DNA of 64,000 bases from JAEUMD01 sp050250815 (GCA_050250815.1 JBFWNY010000021.1:1-64000); one strand, 5' to 3'; positions 41,457-50,493 are shown, counted from the stretch's first letter. Numbers and translations: made by a program. Notes: generated from the sequence alone by a model not told the origin.

Positions 41457-42782
41457 TTACCGCTTGATGATCTTGTCGAGGAACGGGGCGAAGGACGACA
41501 GAGCCGACTTCTTCTCGACGCGTGACTCACGACGGTGCGTCAAGGCCATCGCGATGTCGCGGAAACCCGCCGGGGCCTTCGCCTTCGCGCTCAGCTCCTC
41601 GATCATCTGACCGTTGTTGGCCGCCTGGCCGAAGGTCTCGCTGTCGAAATCGATGACGGCGAGCGTCTTGATGCCGAGCGCCTGCTCGAATTCCTTGACC
41701 GAGATCTCAGGGCGCTTGGGCATGCCCATCATGTTGATGACGAGCTGCGGCGGCTGATCGTTCTTGCGCGCCTGCTTCATGAGATCGACGATATTCTTGG
41801 CGTTCCTCAGATTGGCCAGATCCGGCGCGGCAGTAATCACCACCTCGTCGGACTGCATGAGGATGCGCTTCGACCATGACGTCCAAAGATGAGGCAGGTC
41901 GACGACCACGTAAGGAACATTCTGGCGGGCGATGTCGAGCACCATGTCGCACGCATCGGCCGACAGGTCATAGTCGCGGTCCAGCACGACCGGCGCGGCG
42001 AAGATCGAAAGATGCTCGGAGCACTTCGTCAACAGGCGATCGAGCAGAACCTCGTCGAGGCGCTCAGGGCTTGCGAGAGCTTCAGCGATGCCTTGAACGG
42101 GGTCCTGGTTGAAGTCAAGGCCGGTCGTACCGAACGCCAGATCGAGATCGGCGATGATGACGGTGCTCGAAAGCGCTTCCGACAACGTCCAAGCGACGTT
42201 GTGGCAGATGGTGGACGAGCCCACGCCGCCCTTGGCGCCAATGAAGGAATAGACGTGTCCGACCGGATCGGAGTCCGGATCGTTATAGAGGTTGGAGATA
42301 CCCTCCATGATCTGCATCGGCGAAACGGGCGAGATTAGATACTCGCTGACGCCCCGCTTCAGCATCTCGCGATAGAGGATCACGTCGTTGGAGTGACCGA
42401 TCACGATCACCTTGGTACCCGCGTCGCAGCACTCCGCGAGCCGGTCGAGTTCGGCGATGAGATCGCCGCGCGGCAGACGCGACTCCACGACGATCAGGTT
42501 GGGCGTCGGGCTCTCCTGATAGTGAGCCACGGCCGCCGTTATGCCACCCATGTGGATCGAGACGTGGGCCTTCGTCAGGCGCCGGTCCTCGGCCGCATGC
42601 TGCAACGTCTCGGCAACATCAGGCCCCTCGCAGAAGCACTGGATCGAGATACGCGGGATAGGCCTGGCGCGTTCCGGACGATCCTCCGGACCTTCCGCCT
42701 CCTCCACGAAATCGTACTCAGCAAGCTCACGACCAGCCATTTCGCCATCTCCAGATTGCGATTCTCGATGCCTGCGCGGCAT
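41457..42782 (-). CDS. cpaE: Pilus localisation ATPase TadZ/CpaE
   Basis: This 441-residue protein combines an N-terminal receiver-like domain (about 35-160, VIGHSNDVILYREMLKRGVSEYL) with a ParA/MinD-type ATPase domain (about 172-420). The deviant Walker A is GAKGGVGSSTICHN near residue 180, but the usual second Lys (KGGVGKT/S) is replaced by Ser, a known variation in CpaE. It places the pilus machine at a specific cell site. It starts where cpaD ends (one-base overlap region). Confidence 0.9.
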   Translation of the reverse strand: MPRRHRESQSGDGEMAGRELAEYDFVEEAEGPEDRPERARPIPRISIQCFCEGPDVAETLQHAAEDRRLTKAHVSIHMGGITAAVAHYQESPTPNLIVVESRLPRGDLIAELDRLAECCDAGTKVIVIGHSNDVILYREMLKRGVSEYLISPVSPMQIMEGISNLYNDPDSDPVGHVYSFIGAKGGVGSSTICHNVAWTLSEALSSTVIIADLDLAFGTTGLDFNQDPVQGIAEALASPERLDEVLLDRLLTKCSEHLSIFAAPVVLDRDYDLSADACDMVLDIARQNVPYVVVDLPHLWTSWSKRILMQSDEVVITAAPDLANLRNAKNIVDLMKQARKNDQPPQLVINMMGMPKRPEISVKEFEQALGIKTLAVIDFDSETFGQAANNGQMIEELSAKAKAPAGFRDIAMALTHRRESRVEKKSALSSFAPFLDKIIKR

Positions 42783-43534
42783 CAGTTGCCCTGCGTCTTG
42801 ACCTTCTCGTCTTCGGTCTTACGGGCCGTTGTCACTTCGCCCTTCACGTACTTGTCGTAGACGACATCACGGCGCTCGCTCGAGCGGCTCGTCATCGTCC
42901 GCGGGCCGAGCAGGTCTGCCGGATTGGCGACCTGGACGGCCAGGTTGCGCTGTGTCGCGCAACCGAAGTTGGCGTAGGGGGCGTTGCCCGGATCGTGACC
43001 GATGTTGGTCGGCCATGCGCCACACTCGGGTGCCTCCGCCACATAGCGCAGGTAGGACACACGGATCGGCGCATTGCCGCCATCGGCGGAGTACGCCTCC
43101 ACCGCGATCGAGGCAGCGGCGAAGCCTTCGTCCTCCAGCACACCGCGCACCTCGTGCACCGCGTGCATCGCCGAGACCTCGTTGGCACCACCGCTCGGTG
43201 CGGCAATGACGAGACGGCTATCGCCTGCGTCGCTTGCCCGGTAGCGAGCCGCGAAGTCGAGCAGTTCAGCGCGCTGCCGTGGCGACAGCCCCCGCGAACC
43301 GCGATGCACCGCGATATTGAGCGTCGACGGCTTCTGCGAGACGATGATCGGGTGCCGCTGCGCTGCATCGACGAGGGTCCAGCCGGCAACTTTGCCATTG
43401 GCTTCGTCGGTGTGCTTGCAGCCGGAGGCCGCCAGTGCGACGAGGGAGACCCCGATGAGGGCGATGTGCTTGGCAGTCATCCGCTTCGGTTCAGTGTTAT
43501 CGACCGAACGGACCGTATGGGACTTGCTGTTCAT
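42782..43534 (-). CDS. cpaD: Pilus assembly lipoprotein CpaD
   Basis: This 250-residue CpaD-family protein has a lipobox near residue 39 (VALAASGCKH), after a fairly long n-region; an internal Met at residue 19 (MTAKHIALIG) would give a more usual signal peptide and may be the true start. The mature part contains the family segments RGLSPRQRAELLDFAARY, FGCATQRNLAVQVANPADLLGPR and a polar C-terminus. CpaD helps the secretin CpaC insert in the outer membrane; it lies directly after cpaC. Confidence 0.9.
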   Translation of the reverse strand: MNSKSHTVRSVDNTEPKRMTAKHIALIGVSLVALAASGCKHTDEANGKVAGWTLVDAAQRHPIIVSQKPSTLNIAVHRGSRGLSPRQRAELLDFAARYRASDAGDSRLVIAAPSGGANEVSAMHAVHEVRGVLEDEGFAAASIAVEAYSADGGNAPIRVSYLRYVAEAPECGAWPTNIGHDPGNAPYANFGCATQRNLAVQVANPADLLGPRTMTSRSSERRDVVYDKYVKGEVTTARKTEDEKVKTQGN

Positions 43535-43555
43535 GGTGTGTCTCCGCCAGATCGG

Positions 43556-45199
43556 TCATTCGACGATGAAGCCGTAGTCGCCTTTGAGATCACCCACGGG
43601 GACCTCGCTGCCGCGGCCGTAGATGTGGTGCAGGTGGCCGAGGAAAGTCGCCTTGCGGTCGGAAGCCGGAGCGAGACCATCGAGGGGCTTGGCCAGTTCC
43701 TTGCGCGCGGTCGGCCGCACCAGATAGGGCGTCACGATCACGACGAGCTCGGTCTCCTGCTTGATGTAGTCACGGCTGCGGAACAGCGTGCCGAGCACCG
43801 GCAGATCCTTGAGGCCCGGGAAGCCGTCGATGTTCTGCCGGACGTCCTCGGAGAGCAGACCGGCGAGTGCCAGTGATCCACCCGAAGGAAGCTCGACCGT
43901 CGACTTGGCCTGGCGCTTCTTGAGAGCCGGGATGGAGATCGCAGCCAGAGTCACCGCGCCGTTCGTCGTCAGCTCGCTCACCTCGGTCTCGATCTTGAGG
44001 CTGATGCGGCCCTCGGACAGAACCGTTGGCGTGAAGGCGACGCCGACACCGAACTCCTTGTAGGTGACGCTGAGCTTGCCCAGCGAGTCGACGACCGGCA
44101 CCGGGTACTCGCCACCGGCCAGGAACTTGGCCGTCTCACCAGAGATAGCGGTCAGGTTCGGCTCGGCCAGCGTGCGGATCAGGCCGTTGCGCTCCAGCGC
44201 GCGCAGTGCATGGCTCACACTGACGTTGCCTGTGCCCCAGCTGCCGCTCAAACCGTTGTTGCCGTAGGCGTCCGAGCCCGGACCCTTGTTGTAGTTGCAA
44301 AGCGCGCCGGCGACGCCGCATGCGGAGCCGTCATCCTGCTTGAGGTTGAGGCCGGGGATCGGCAGCGTACCGAGACCCGCCGCGGCCGTCAGCGGCAGCG
44401 CATTCTCGGTCAGCAGCGTCGTGGCGAAGTTGCCCGAGTTGATGGCGGCGCCCAGGTTGATGCCGAACTGCTTCATCACCGAGCGCTGGACCTCGGCCAC
44501 AACCACGCGGAGCATCACCTGCTCCTCGCCGTCGACCTGCAGCAGGTTGATGATGGTCTGATCGACATCATCCTTCTTGAAGCTCTTGATCGCCGCACCT
44601 TCCGCTTCCGCCGCGGTCTTGGTCTCGTATTCGACCGTGACGAACTGCTTGGCGATGTTGGAGGCGCGCACCGAGTCGGCAGGATTGCGCACAGAGCCCG
44701 TCAGGATGACAGTCTGGTTGAGCATCTCGACCTTGATGGACGAGCCGGGGATGATCCGGTTGAGGAGGTCTTCAAGACCCGCCGTCTCGCGCTCCACGTA
44801 GAGTTCGAACGTCGCAAGCTGCTCGCCATCAGCACCGAAGAAGAAGGCATTGGCCTCGCCCAGTCGCCGCGCCAGCAGAAACACGCGATTGGAGCTCAGC
44901 ACCACCGCATCCATGGCCTGCGGGTTGGAGACCATCACGTCGCGGATGTCGCGCGGGAACTCGATCAGCACCGACTTGCCCAGACCGACGCGGACGTTGC
45001 GCCGCACGGGGAAGTTGGCGTCGTCAGGGATCCTGAGCAGCGACTGGTGCGCACCCACGATGTTGGCCTGCGTGCGGCCGTAGCCGGACCGGCCGTTTGC
45101 CACGGCACTGTCGGACCAGGCGAATGCGGCCAGAGAGGCCGCCATCGCGAGCGCCGCCACCGCAACGGTCGCGAGAGTTGATTTCATTCTGCTGAGCAT
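43556..45199 (-). CDS. cpaC: Tad pilus outer-membrane secretin CpaC/RcpA
   Basis: This 547-residue secretin forms the outer-membrane pore. It has a signal peptide (about 1-35), an N-terminal pilus-assembly domain (SVLIEFPRDIRDVMVSNPQAMD), a BON-like region (TVILTGSVRNPADSVRASNI), and the secretin domain with LAEPNLTAISGETAKFLAGG, VPVVDSL and PSGGSLALAGLLS. The start at 45199 has GGAAGG 12 bp upstream; Met-5 (MKSTLATV) is an alternative. A second, truncated copy of the N-terminal domain type is encoded at 47326. Confidence 0.94.
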   Translation of the reverse strand: MLSRMKSTLATVAVAALAMAASLAAFAWSDSAVANGRSGYGRTQANIVGAHQSLLRIPDDANFPVRRNVRVGLGKSVLIEFPRDIRDVMVSNPQAMDAVVLSSNRVFLLARRLGEANAFFFGADGEQLATFELYVERETAGLEDLLNRIIPGSSIKVEMLNQTVILTGSVRNPADSVRASNIAKQFVTVEYETKTAAEAEGAAIKSFKKDDVDQTIINLLQVDGEEQVMLRVVVAEVQRSVMKQFGINLGAAINSGNFATTLLTENALPLTAAAGLGTLPIPGLNLKQDDGSACGVAGALCNYNKGPGSDAYGNNGLSGSWGTGNVSVSHALRALERNGLIRTLAEPNLTAISGETAKFLAGGEYPVPVVDSLGKLSVTYKEFGVGVAFTPTVLSEGRISLKIETEVSELTTNGAVTLAAISIPALKKRQAKSTVELPSGGSLALAGLLSEDVRQNIDGFPGLKDLPVLGTLFRSRDYIKQETELVVIVTPYLVRPTARKELAKPLDGLAPASDRKATFLGHLHHIYGRGSEVPVGDLKGDYGFIVE

Positions 45200-45239
45200 C
45201 GTTCTAATCGCCTTCCGACGGGCTACGATTGCGGGTGAC

Positions 45240-46043
45240 TTAATTCACGCCGTACGCACGCGAACGCGATCCGTAACGCAGGATCCGAATGGAATTGCCG
45301 CGCTCCTGATGGATATCGACCCCGTTGGTGGGGCCGGCACCGTCGCCGATGTCGGCGACGCTGCGGAGCGTGAGAGTGATGTCACCCATGAGCGAGGCGA
45401 GAGCGAGCATCTCGGCCTGCCGCGGTGTCAGCTCGAGCGTCGCGGTCGACGCCGAACTGTCGGAGGTCTTCTTGCCCTCCTTCGTCTCGATCTGCTGGCC
45501 GATGGCGAGCAGGCGCACATTCGTCAGCAGCGTGTCCGCCACGTGCTGCTCCTGTCCGGTCTTGGAGCGCATGCGGCGGATGAGGATCACGTCGACATGA
45601 TCATTGGGAAGGATCAGGCGGCCGACCGCGGTCTCTTCCTTGATCTTCGTTGAGATGGCGCGCATGCCCGACGGCAGAATGGCGGAAAGCACGCCGCCGC
45701 TGCCGGGCTTGATCAGCTTGTGGGGCGTGATGGGCTCGCCGGCCATGAAAGGGGCGCGAGCGATGCGGCCGACCAGATCACGCTGTGCGGACACGCCCAT
45801 CGTCTTGGTGATGAAGTTTGCCGTGACGGCGTCCTTCGGCCACGTCTGCCAGCGGAAGTGTCCGTCGTTGACGATCTCACCGAGCGGGATGTCGACGCGG
45901 GCAACCAGCACTTCAGTGGAGTTGACCTGCACGGTCTCCACCTTCGTCGGCTGGGGCTTATTGACGAGCCCTTTCATCAGCATGAAGGCGGCGATGCCGG
46001 CCACGCCAGCAATCGAAATGCCTATGATCTGTGCTTTCTTCAT
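45240..46043 (-). CDS. cpaB: Pilus assembly protein CpaB/RcpC
   Basis: This 267-residue periplasmic protein with an N-terminal membrane helix (KKAQIIGISIAGVAGIAAFML) has SAF and RcpC domains. Typical segments are VLVARVDIPLGEIV, PFMAGEPITPHKLI, GMRAISTKI, NDHVDVILIRR and VLATLELTPRQAEMLALA-like (here ATLELTPRQAEMLALA). The ATG at 46043 is chosen since the signal helix starts there; the frame continues to 46094 without coding character. It precedes cpaC by 40 bp. Confidence 0.92.
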   Translation of the reverse strand: MKKAQIIGISIAGVAGIAAFMLMKGLVNKPQPTKVETVQVNSTEVLVARVDIPLGEIVNDGHFRWQTWPKDAVTANFITKTMGVSAQRDLVGRIARAPFMAGEPITPHKLIKPGSGGVLSAILPSGMRAISTKIKEETAVGRLILPNDHVDVILIRRMRSKTGQEQHVADTLLTNVRLLAIGQQIETKEGKKTSDSSASTATLELTPRQAEMLALASLMGDITLTLRSVADIGDGAGPTNGVDIHQERGNSIRILRYGSRSRAYGVN

Positions 46044-46220
46044 CGCGCAAGCGGTCCTCTGCAACCGGAGGCTCGACCCCACCGTTCGCCCCAATGTGCG
46101 CGTGATTTGTCAATGTCCGGTTAATCGGCGTCCCGTTTCGAGACGGAGCATGGAGGATGGTCGCCGCCCATCGAGGGAAGACGCATCAGCCAGCCACCGC
46201 AGGACCGCTCGGCCTCGCGC

Positions 46221-46724
46221 TCAGAATGCGAGCCCCTTGAACAGCATGGTCGAGGGATAGACCCAGAGGGCGGCGCCGGCGATGGCAATGCCGTAGGGCA
46301 CGCCGGTCTCGGTTGCTTGCAGGCGCAACACCCAACCCGGCGCACGTACGCTGCCTTCGGGGAAGTAACCTCGCAGGATGAGGAACACCATCGCGAGCAG
46401 GCCGCCAAGCACTGTCACCGTAAAGAGATAGGTGGGGAGGTCGTGCAAACCGAACCACAATGCGGAGGCCGCCAGCAGCTTCACATCGCCGCCGCCGATC
46501 AGGCCGGCGGCGAAGATTGCGAAGCCGACCGCAAAGACGATGAGGCCCGCACCCAGATGATCGAGGAACTGTTCAAGGCCGAGACCGGCCGCCGGAACCG
46601 CCACTAGGAATGCGCCGATTAGCAGCAGCGATACCCGGTTGGGTATCGTCATCGTCAGCATGTCCATGGCGCCAGCGAAGGCCATGGCCGCCGGGAACAG
46701 CAGAAGAATCGAATAGTCGAACAT
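46221..46724 (-). CDS. cpaA: Prepilin peptidase CpaA/TadV
   Basis: This 167-residue A24-family aspartic protease cleaves Flp prepilin in the membrane. It has about five membrane helices. The two catalytic Asp motifs are DMLTMTIPN (near residue 21) and GGGDVKLL (near 79, the GxGD motif). There is no N-methylation zinc domain, as expected for TadV. It lies between flp and cpaB on the same strand, with a 178-bp gap to cpaB. Confidence 0.93.
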   Translation of the reverse strand: MFDYSILLLFPAAMAFAGAMDMLTMTIPNRVSLLLIGAFLVAVPAAGLGLEQFLDHLGAGLIVFAVGFAIFAAGLIGGGDVKLLAASALWFGLHDLPTYLFTVTVLGGLLAMVFLILRGYFPEGSVRAPGWVLRLQATETGVPYGIAIAGAALWVYPSTMLFKGLAF

Positions 46725-46869
46725 GGACGATGGACCTCGACGCGGTACGCCAAGCCTCCGCCTTGTAGCAGGGGAGGGTTCGGCGTCATTGTCGCCGCAA
46801 GTGCTTTATTGCAGGTAAAAGCCGCTGGCTCGAGGCGACGAGGGGAGCCACGCGGCGACGATTAGACCA

Positions 46870-47034
46870 TCAATTGAAGCCGCTCTGGATCAACAGGAAC
46901 ACGGCGTTGAGCGAAGGGCCTAGCAGCTCGAGCGATGTAATGATCGCGAGACTGATGAGCGCGGCGATGAGGCCGTACTCGATCGCGGTGGCGCCCCGAC
47001 GGCACTGCAGCAACTTCCGCCAAACATGTTGCAC
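46870..47034 (-). CDS. flp: Flp-type pilin
   Basis: This 54-residue pilin precursor is the Tad pilus subunit. The leader MQHVWRKLLQCRRG ends at the cleavage site G/ATAIEYG, with the conserved Glu-5 and Tyr-6 (EY), followed by the hydrophobic helix LIAALISLAIITSLELLG. The start is a GTG at 47034 with GGGGA 8 bp before it; the frame continues upstream but without pilin-like sequence. It heads the minus-strand tad operon, 145 bp before cpaA. Confidence 0.92.
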   Translation of the reverse strand: MQHVWRKLLQCRRGATAIEYGLIAALISLAIITSLELLGPSLNAVFLLIQSGFN

Positions 47035-47171
47035 GATCGTTCCCCGAGATTGCGGGCGACACCCAATGAAACCAACGCAGCATTCGCTGCTTGCAACCAA
47101 TCTAGGCAATGAGCGTAGCAAGAAGGTGAATTTCAGCCGGCGGTTCAGGATCAGGAACAGCCAAATTCGCT

Positions 47172-47192
47172 GTTGACCAATCAGAGGTTAAC
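47172..47192. promoter_or_regulatory. Imperfect inverted repeat upstream of flp
   Basis: GTTGACC (47172-47178), seven bases, GGTTAAC (47186-47192) forms an inverted repeat with one mismatch, 138 bp before the flp start. The minus-strand reading contains TTAACC, a half-site form bound by CtrA in alphaproteobacteria, but the second half is missing. Suggestive only. Confidence 0.3.
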
Positions 47193-47245
47193 GCGCCGCG
47201 AGCCTTGGACATCGGCGGCATGAGACCGCGGCACACAAAGCAGAA

Positions 47246-47270
47246 ACGGCGGAGCCAGAGGCTCCGCCGT
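47246..47270 (-). terminator. Strong hairpin, orphan minus-strand terminator
   Basis: ACGGCGGAGCC (47246-47256), AGA loop, GGCTCCGCCGT (47260-47270): an 11-bp perfect stem. Only the minus-strand reading is followed by T-rich sequence (TTTCTG), so it should stop minus-strand transcription, yet no minus-strand gene ends just before it. It lies 55 bp before the leaderless secretin-like gene. Confidence 0.75.
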
Positions 47271-47325
47271 CTGCAGCATTGCGATTACGCGCCAGATTAC
47301 TTCTTAGCGGGCCAACGACCTTATC

Positions 47326-47715
47326 GTGCGCTACGACCAGTCGCAGATCCTGCGACTTCCCCGGCCGGTCTCCGAGCTCATCATCGGCAACCCCTCGATC
47401 GCCGACGTCACCATTCAGAGCAACGACCTGCTGGTGATCACCGGCAAGACGTTCGGCATCACCAATGTCATCGCGCTCGATGCCGACCGCAACGTGATCC
47501 AGGACCAGCGTGTCGTCGTTCAGCGCGACGAGCAGAGAATGGTGAACCTCCACAAGGGTGCTCTTCGCCAGTCGTTCAGCTGCACTCCGATCTGCCAGCC
47601 CACGATCACCATCGGCGACGACCCCGGCTACTTCGACACGATTTCGAAGCACGCCGCTCAGAAGACGAAGTTCTCCGAATCGGGCTCGGAAGGCGCTGGC
47701 GGCGGCGGACAGTAA
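47326..47715 (+). pseudogene. Secretin N-terminal-domain protein lacking its signal peptide (5'-truncated)
   Basis: The frame encodes a 129-residue pilus-assembly N-domain (T2SS/T3SS pil_N type): RYDQSQILRLPRPVSELIIG, IADVTIQSNDLLVITGKTFGITN and a tail with two Cys (SCTPICQP) and Gly-rich end. Related proteins are exported and have about 25 signal residues before this point. Here the in-frame stop TAG at 47305 lies just before the domain (codons RANDLI precede the GTG at 47326), no signal is found in any frame, and there is no ribosome site. It is probably a 5'-deleted remnant. If translated from GTG it would stay in the cytoplasm. Confidence 0.65.
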
Positions 47716-47745
47716 CCGCGCTTCATTCAGCTACGACCAATTCGC

Positions 47746-47777
47746 AAGCCCCCGACCGCATCGCCGGCCGGGGGCTT
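47746..47777 (+). terminator. Stem-loop terminator after the secretin-domain gene
   Basis: AAGCCCCCG (47746-47754) pairs with CGGGGGCTT (47769-47777). After one mismatch, three more pairs (CCG/CGG) close the loop. TCTTG follows. It lies 30 bp after the stop codon. Confidence 0.75.
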
Positions 47778-48186
47778 CTTGTATCCGTCGTCATGCAGAA
47801 GATGCACAGCAAAGCGCTCGTCGGTTGGCCACCCGCGCACACGGCCACCAGTATATGTATAGAGAGCGCGAAGCGTTGCGATGCGCAGTCCGGAAAAGGT
47901 TGCGGCACGAAATCGGCTGGGGCGAGCCAATCTCGTGCCGCATGTCGCCCGGGGGGCGCCGGGCTGCCGCGACCGCTGAGGGTGGAGAGGTGCGCGGGTT
48001 GCCAGCCTGCTTCGAGTGGTGCAGCTCTCGTCAGGCATGTCTCATGTCGGGCGCCGTGGCTGGTAGGCGAACGTCACTCCCGACGGATGCATTCTTCGAT
48101 AAATCTCATCGAATTGTCCAACAATGCGAACAATGGCGCTTAAGCAGAAGTAAAAATGCGCACCAATGCAATTTCCCGGACAGGGA

Positions 48187-48243
48187 TAAATTTTTTGTTC
48201 ACCAACCGAAATGGATTACTTATCACTAAATTATTTGTTCACC
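48187..48243 (+). repeat. 17-nt direct repeat spaced 40 bp, upstream of the TadE-like gene
   Basis: TAAATTTTTTGTTCACC (48187-48203) and TAAATTATTTGTTCACC (48227-48243) differ at one base and start exactly 40 bp apart, close to four helical turns. They lie 60-117 bp before the gene at 48304 in an AT-rich section, so they are likely sites for a regulator bound on one face of the DNA. Confidence 0.8.
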
Positions 48244-48303
48244 CCCCTCGCGCTACCTTCCGCGATACTATTGCGTCATGCCGACACGTCGAGGAGTGTC
48301 CTG

Positions 48304-48909
48304 ATGAGTGTCACGGCTCCAATGCCGAAGCGCCCCCCGGCCCTTACAACGCCGCGCCGCCTGATCGGACGTTTCGCGCTCAGCACGGACGGATCGACAG
48401 CGGTCGAGTTCGCCATGGTGCTCGGGCCGTTCCTGATCTTCGTGTTCGGCATTTTCGCGCTCGGCTTGCACTATCTCGCCACTAATTCCCTCGAGCGCGC
48501 GGTCTTCAATGCCAGCCGCCTGATCAGAACCGGCCAGGCTCAGAAGTCCGAAATGTCGGTCGCCGAGTTCAAAAATATGGTGTGCCAGGAAGCGCAGCCT
48601 TATATCGACTGCAACCATCTGCAAGTTCACGTTCAGAACGAGGATTCCTGGGAAGACATCACACCCGTCAGCTGCATCGATGGCGGCGCGCTGGCCGGCT
48701 CAGGAAACGCTGCGGATAAGATCGGCGATCGCGCTGGCGGCTCGAGCAAGATCGTGATGGTGACCGCCTGCTACGAGTGGCTGCTGGCGCAGAACATCCC
48801 GTACTTCATGAAGGACGAGGACGGCAACTGGCGCCGCGCGCCTGAACTGTCGAGCGGCGGCATGCTGCTGCAGGCAGCCACTGTCTTCCGCACCGAGCCC
48901 TACCAGTAA
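48304..48909 (+). CDS. TadE/TadG-family pseudopilin
   Basis: This 201-residue TadE-like protein has a cytoplasmic basic start, then the TadE motif and helix DGSTAVEFAMVLGPFLIFVFGIFALGLHYL (about 38-67), with the conserved Glu after the processing site, and a periplasmic C-terminal part with four Cys. The ATG at 48304 follows GAGGAG; the frame runs up to 48211 but that part is not coding-like. It is followed 58 bp later by a second TadE-type gene. Such minor pilins assist Tad pilus assembly. Confidence 0.85.
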   Translation: MSVTAPMPKRPPALTTPRRLIGRFALSTDGSTAVEFAMVLGPFLIFVFGIFALGLHYLATNSLERAVFNASRLIRTGQAQKSEMSVAEFKNMVCQEAQPYIDCNHLQVHVQNEDSWEDITPVSCIDGGALAGSGNAADKIGDRAGGSSKIVMVTACYEWLLAQNIPYFMKDEDGNWRRAPELSSGGMLLQAATVFRTEPYQ

Positions 48910-48967
48910 CCACCGCCGGCCGGCGCACAACTTGCTAATCTATGCGTAACGTCAAGTGAGGCCCTCG

Positions 48968-49624
48968 ATGACTTCCCGCTCCATTAAATTCGCTGTGCGC
49001 AGTCTCGGCCACACGATGCGGCGCCTCGCACGGAGCCGTGATGGCATCGCGGCGGTCGAGTTCGCCTACATCGCCCCCGTGCTGCTCATCATGCTCATGG
49101 GCACGTTCGAGATCTCTCGGGCCGTCAGCATCGATCGCCGCATCAACACGGTGAGCGCGATGGCAAGCGAACTCGTGGCCCGCGAAGATACCATCGACAA
49201 CTCCGGCCTCGAGAAGATCGTCCAGGCCATGAAGCACGTGATGAAACCCTACGACGACAACTCGGTCGTCGTGCGCATCGTCGCCGTGCGCGCTTCCAAC
49301 AGTAACGCCAACGATACGCGCGTCGAATGGTCGTTCGAGCATTCGGCCAACGGCTCAAGCACGCCTGTGTCGCAATGCGCCAGCTATACGCTCGACCAGG
49401 GCCTGACCAGCAAGGGGACCGGCGTCATCGTAGCCGAGGTCGGCTACACCTACGAACCGGTGTTCAATAACTTCATCTACCGCGGCCTCGACTTCACAGA
49501 AACCAATGCCGCGCAGGGTGACAACTCGGGCATCAACCGCAACTGGACCTCGAAGGCGTTCCATGCGCCTCGCAAGAGTTGCGTGGACTACAACGGCACC
49601 AACTGCGTGCTGAACTGTCAGTAA
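48968..49624 (+). CDS. TadE/TadG-family pseudopilin
   Basis: This 218-residue minor pilin-like protein has the signature RDGIAAVEFAYIAPVLLIMLMG (about 23-44) with the conserved Glu and aromatic residue, then a periplasmic part rich in Asn/Thr and ending in CVLNCQ. The ATG at 48968 is preferred over the GTG at 48956 on spacing from AGTGAGG. It is the second of two TadE-type genes on the plus strand, divergent from the main tad operon, and a good terminator follows. Confidence 0.85.
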   Translation: MTSRSIKFAVRSLGHTMRRLARSRDGIAAVEFAYIAPVLLIMLMGTFEISRAVSIDRRINTVSAMASELVAREDTIDNSGLEKIVQAMKHVMKPYDDNSVVVRIVAVRASNSNANDTRVEWSFEHSANGSSTPVSQCASYTLDQGLTSKGTGVIVAEVGYTYEPVFNNFIYRGLDFTETNAAQGDNSGINRNWTSKAFHAPRKSCVDYNGTNCVLNCQ

Positions 49625-49692
49625 CGGTCGGTCGACGGCGGTCAGCGACCTGGGCGGGCCGTGCCCCCTCACGACAAGATTGGCAAGAGCCA

Positions 49693-49715
49693 AGGGTCGC
49701 CAAACTGGCGGCCCT
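49693..49715 (+). terminator. Terminator after the second TadE-like gene
   Basis: AGGGTCGCCA (49693-49702), AAC loop, TGGCGGCCCT (49706-49715): a 10-bp stem with one G-T pair, followed by TTTCG. Confidence 0.85.
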
Positions 49716-49866
49716 TTCGCGTTCCAGCCGTGGCGATCTTGCGAACCTGCATGCTCTCGACGACGATACAATTAGCGCTTGCCAATGCCCGCTTCGCGCT
49801 TGCAAGCAGGTGGGATCAAACTATGCTCCGTGCAGACACAAAACCACTTTGCGAGGAACGGTTTTT

Positions 49867-50472
49867 ATGGGGCGCCGGTCGGTCCACACGCCGGAAGAAT
49901 TGCGCGAGCTGATCATCAAAGCAGCGACAGAGCTGATTGCCACCACCGGTTTTGGCTCGCTGTCGGCTCGCGAGATCGCGCGGCGGATCGGCTACTCGGC
50001 CGGCACGATCTACAACGTATTCCGGAATCTCGACGACCTCATCCTGACGATCGAGGGCCGGATGCTCGACGAGTTGGCGCGTTCGCTCGATACCATCGAC
50101 CCCGCTACTGATCCACGTCAGCGCGTGATCCAGCTCGCGGAAGCCTACCTGCGCTTCACCCACACCAATCCGCGGCTTTGGAACCTGCTGTTCGAGCATC
50201 ACCTGCCGGATGGGATGGACGTTCCGGCAGACTACCGCGACAAGCTCGACGGCCTGTTGGGACGCATCGAGGCAGCGCTAAGACCCCTGCATCGAGGGGG
50301 CGACGATGCTGCGCTCAAGCGCCGCGCTCGCGTTCTTTGGTCCGGTGTCCACGGAATCACGTCGCTTTCGACAGCGGACAAGCTTTCCAGCATCACAACT
50401 GATGCCGCCTCCGCGCTCGTCAAAGATCTGGTGACGACGTATCTCGACGGCATGGCCGCCGACTCGGACTGA
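49867..50472 (+). CDS. TetR-family transcriptional regulator
   Basis: This 201-residue regulator has an N-terminal helix-turn-helix (about 14-60) with FGSLSAREIARRIGYSAGTIYNVFRNLDDLI, typical of TetR, and a ligand-binding C-terminal domain that resembles the TetR_C WHG type (RLWNLLFEHHLPDG, RVLWSGVHGITSL). The ATG at 49867 is placed 12 bp after GAGGAA; the long frame upstream is not coding. It is convergent with the YdjM-like gene; its target is unknown. Confidence 0.87.
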   Translation: MGRRSVHTPEELRELIIKAATELIATTGFGSLSAREIARRIGYSAGTIYNVFRNLDDLILTIEGRMLDELARSLDTIDPATDPRQRVIQLAEAYLRFTHTNPRLWNLLFEHHLPDGMDVPADYRDKLDGLLGRIEAALRPLHRGGDDAALKRRARVLWSGVHGITSLSTADKLSSITTDAASALVKDLVTTYLDGMAADSD

Positions 50473-50493
50473 CCTACGTCTTTGCCAAATCCT

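Larger units (their letters stand above)
47716..48303. other. Gene-free stretch before the TadE-like gene
   Basis: This 588-bp region contains the terminator at 47746-47777, then GC-rich sequence without a credible ORF, and from about 48105 to 48250 an AT-rich promoter-like section carrying the 17-nt direct repeat (48187-48243). A CtrA-like TTAA-N7-TAAA lies near 48140. No gene is supported. Confidence 0.55.

Noticed and set aside
42995..43876. Plus-strand frame across cpaD and cpaC
   Set aside because: Antisense to two genes with clear pilus-secretin motifs.
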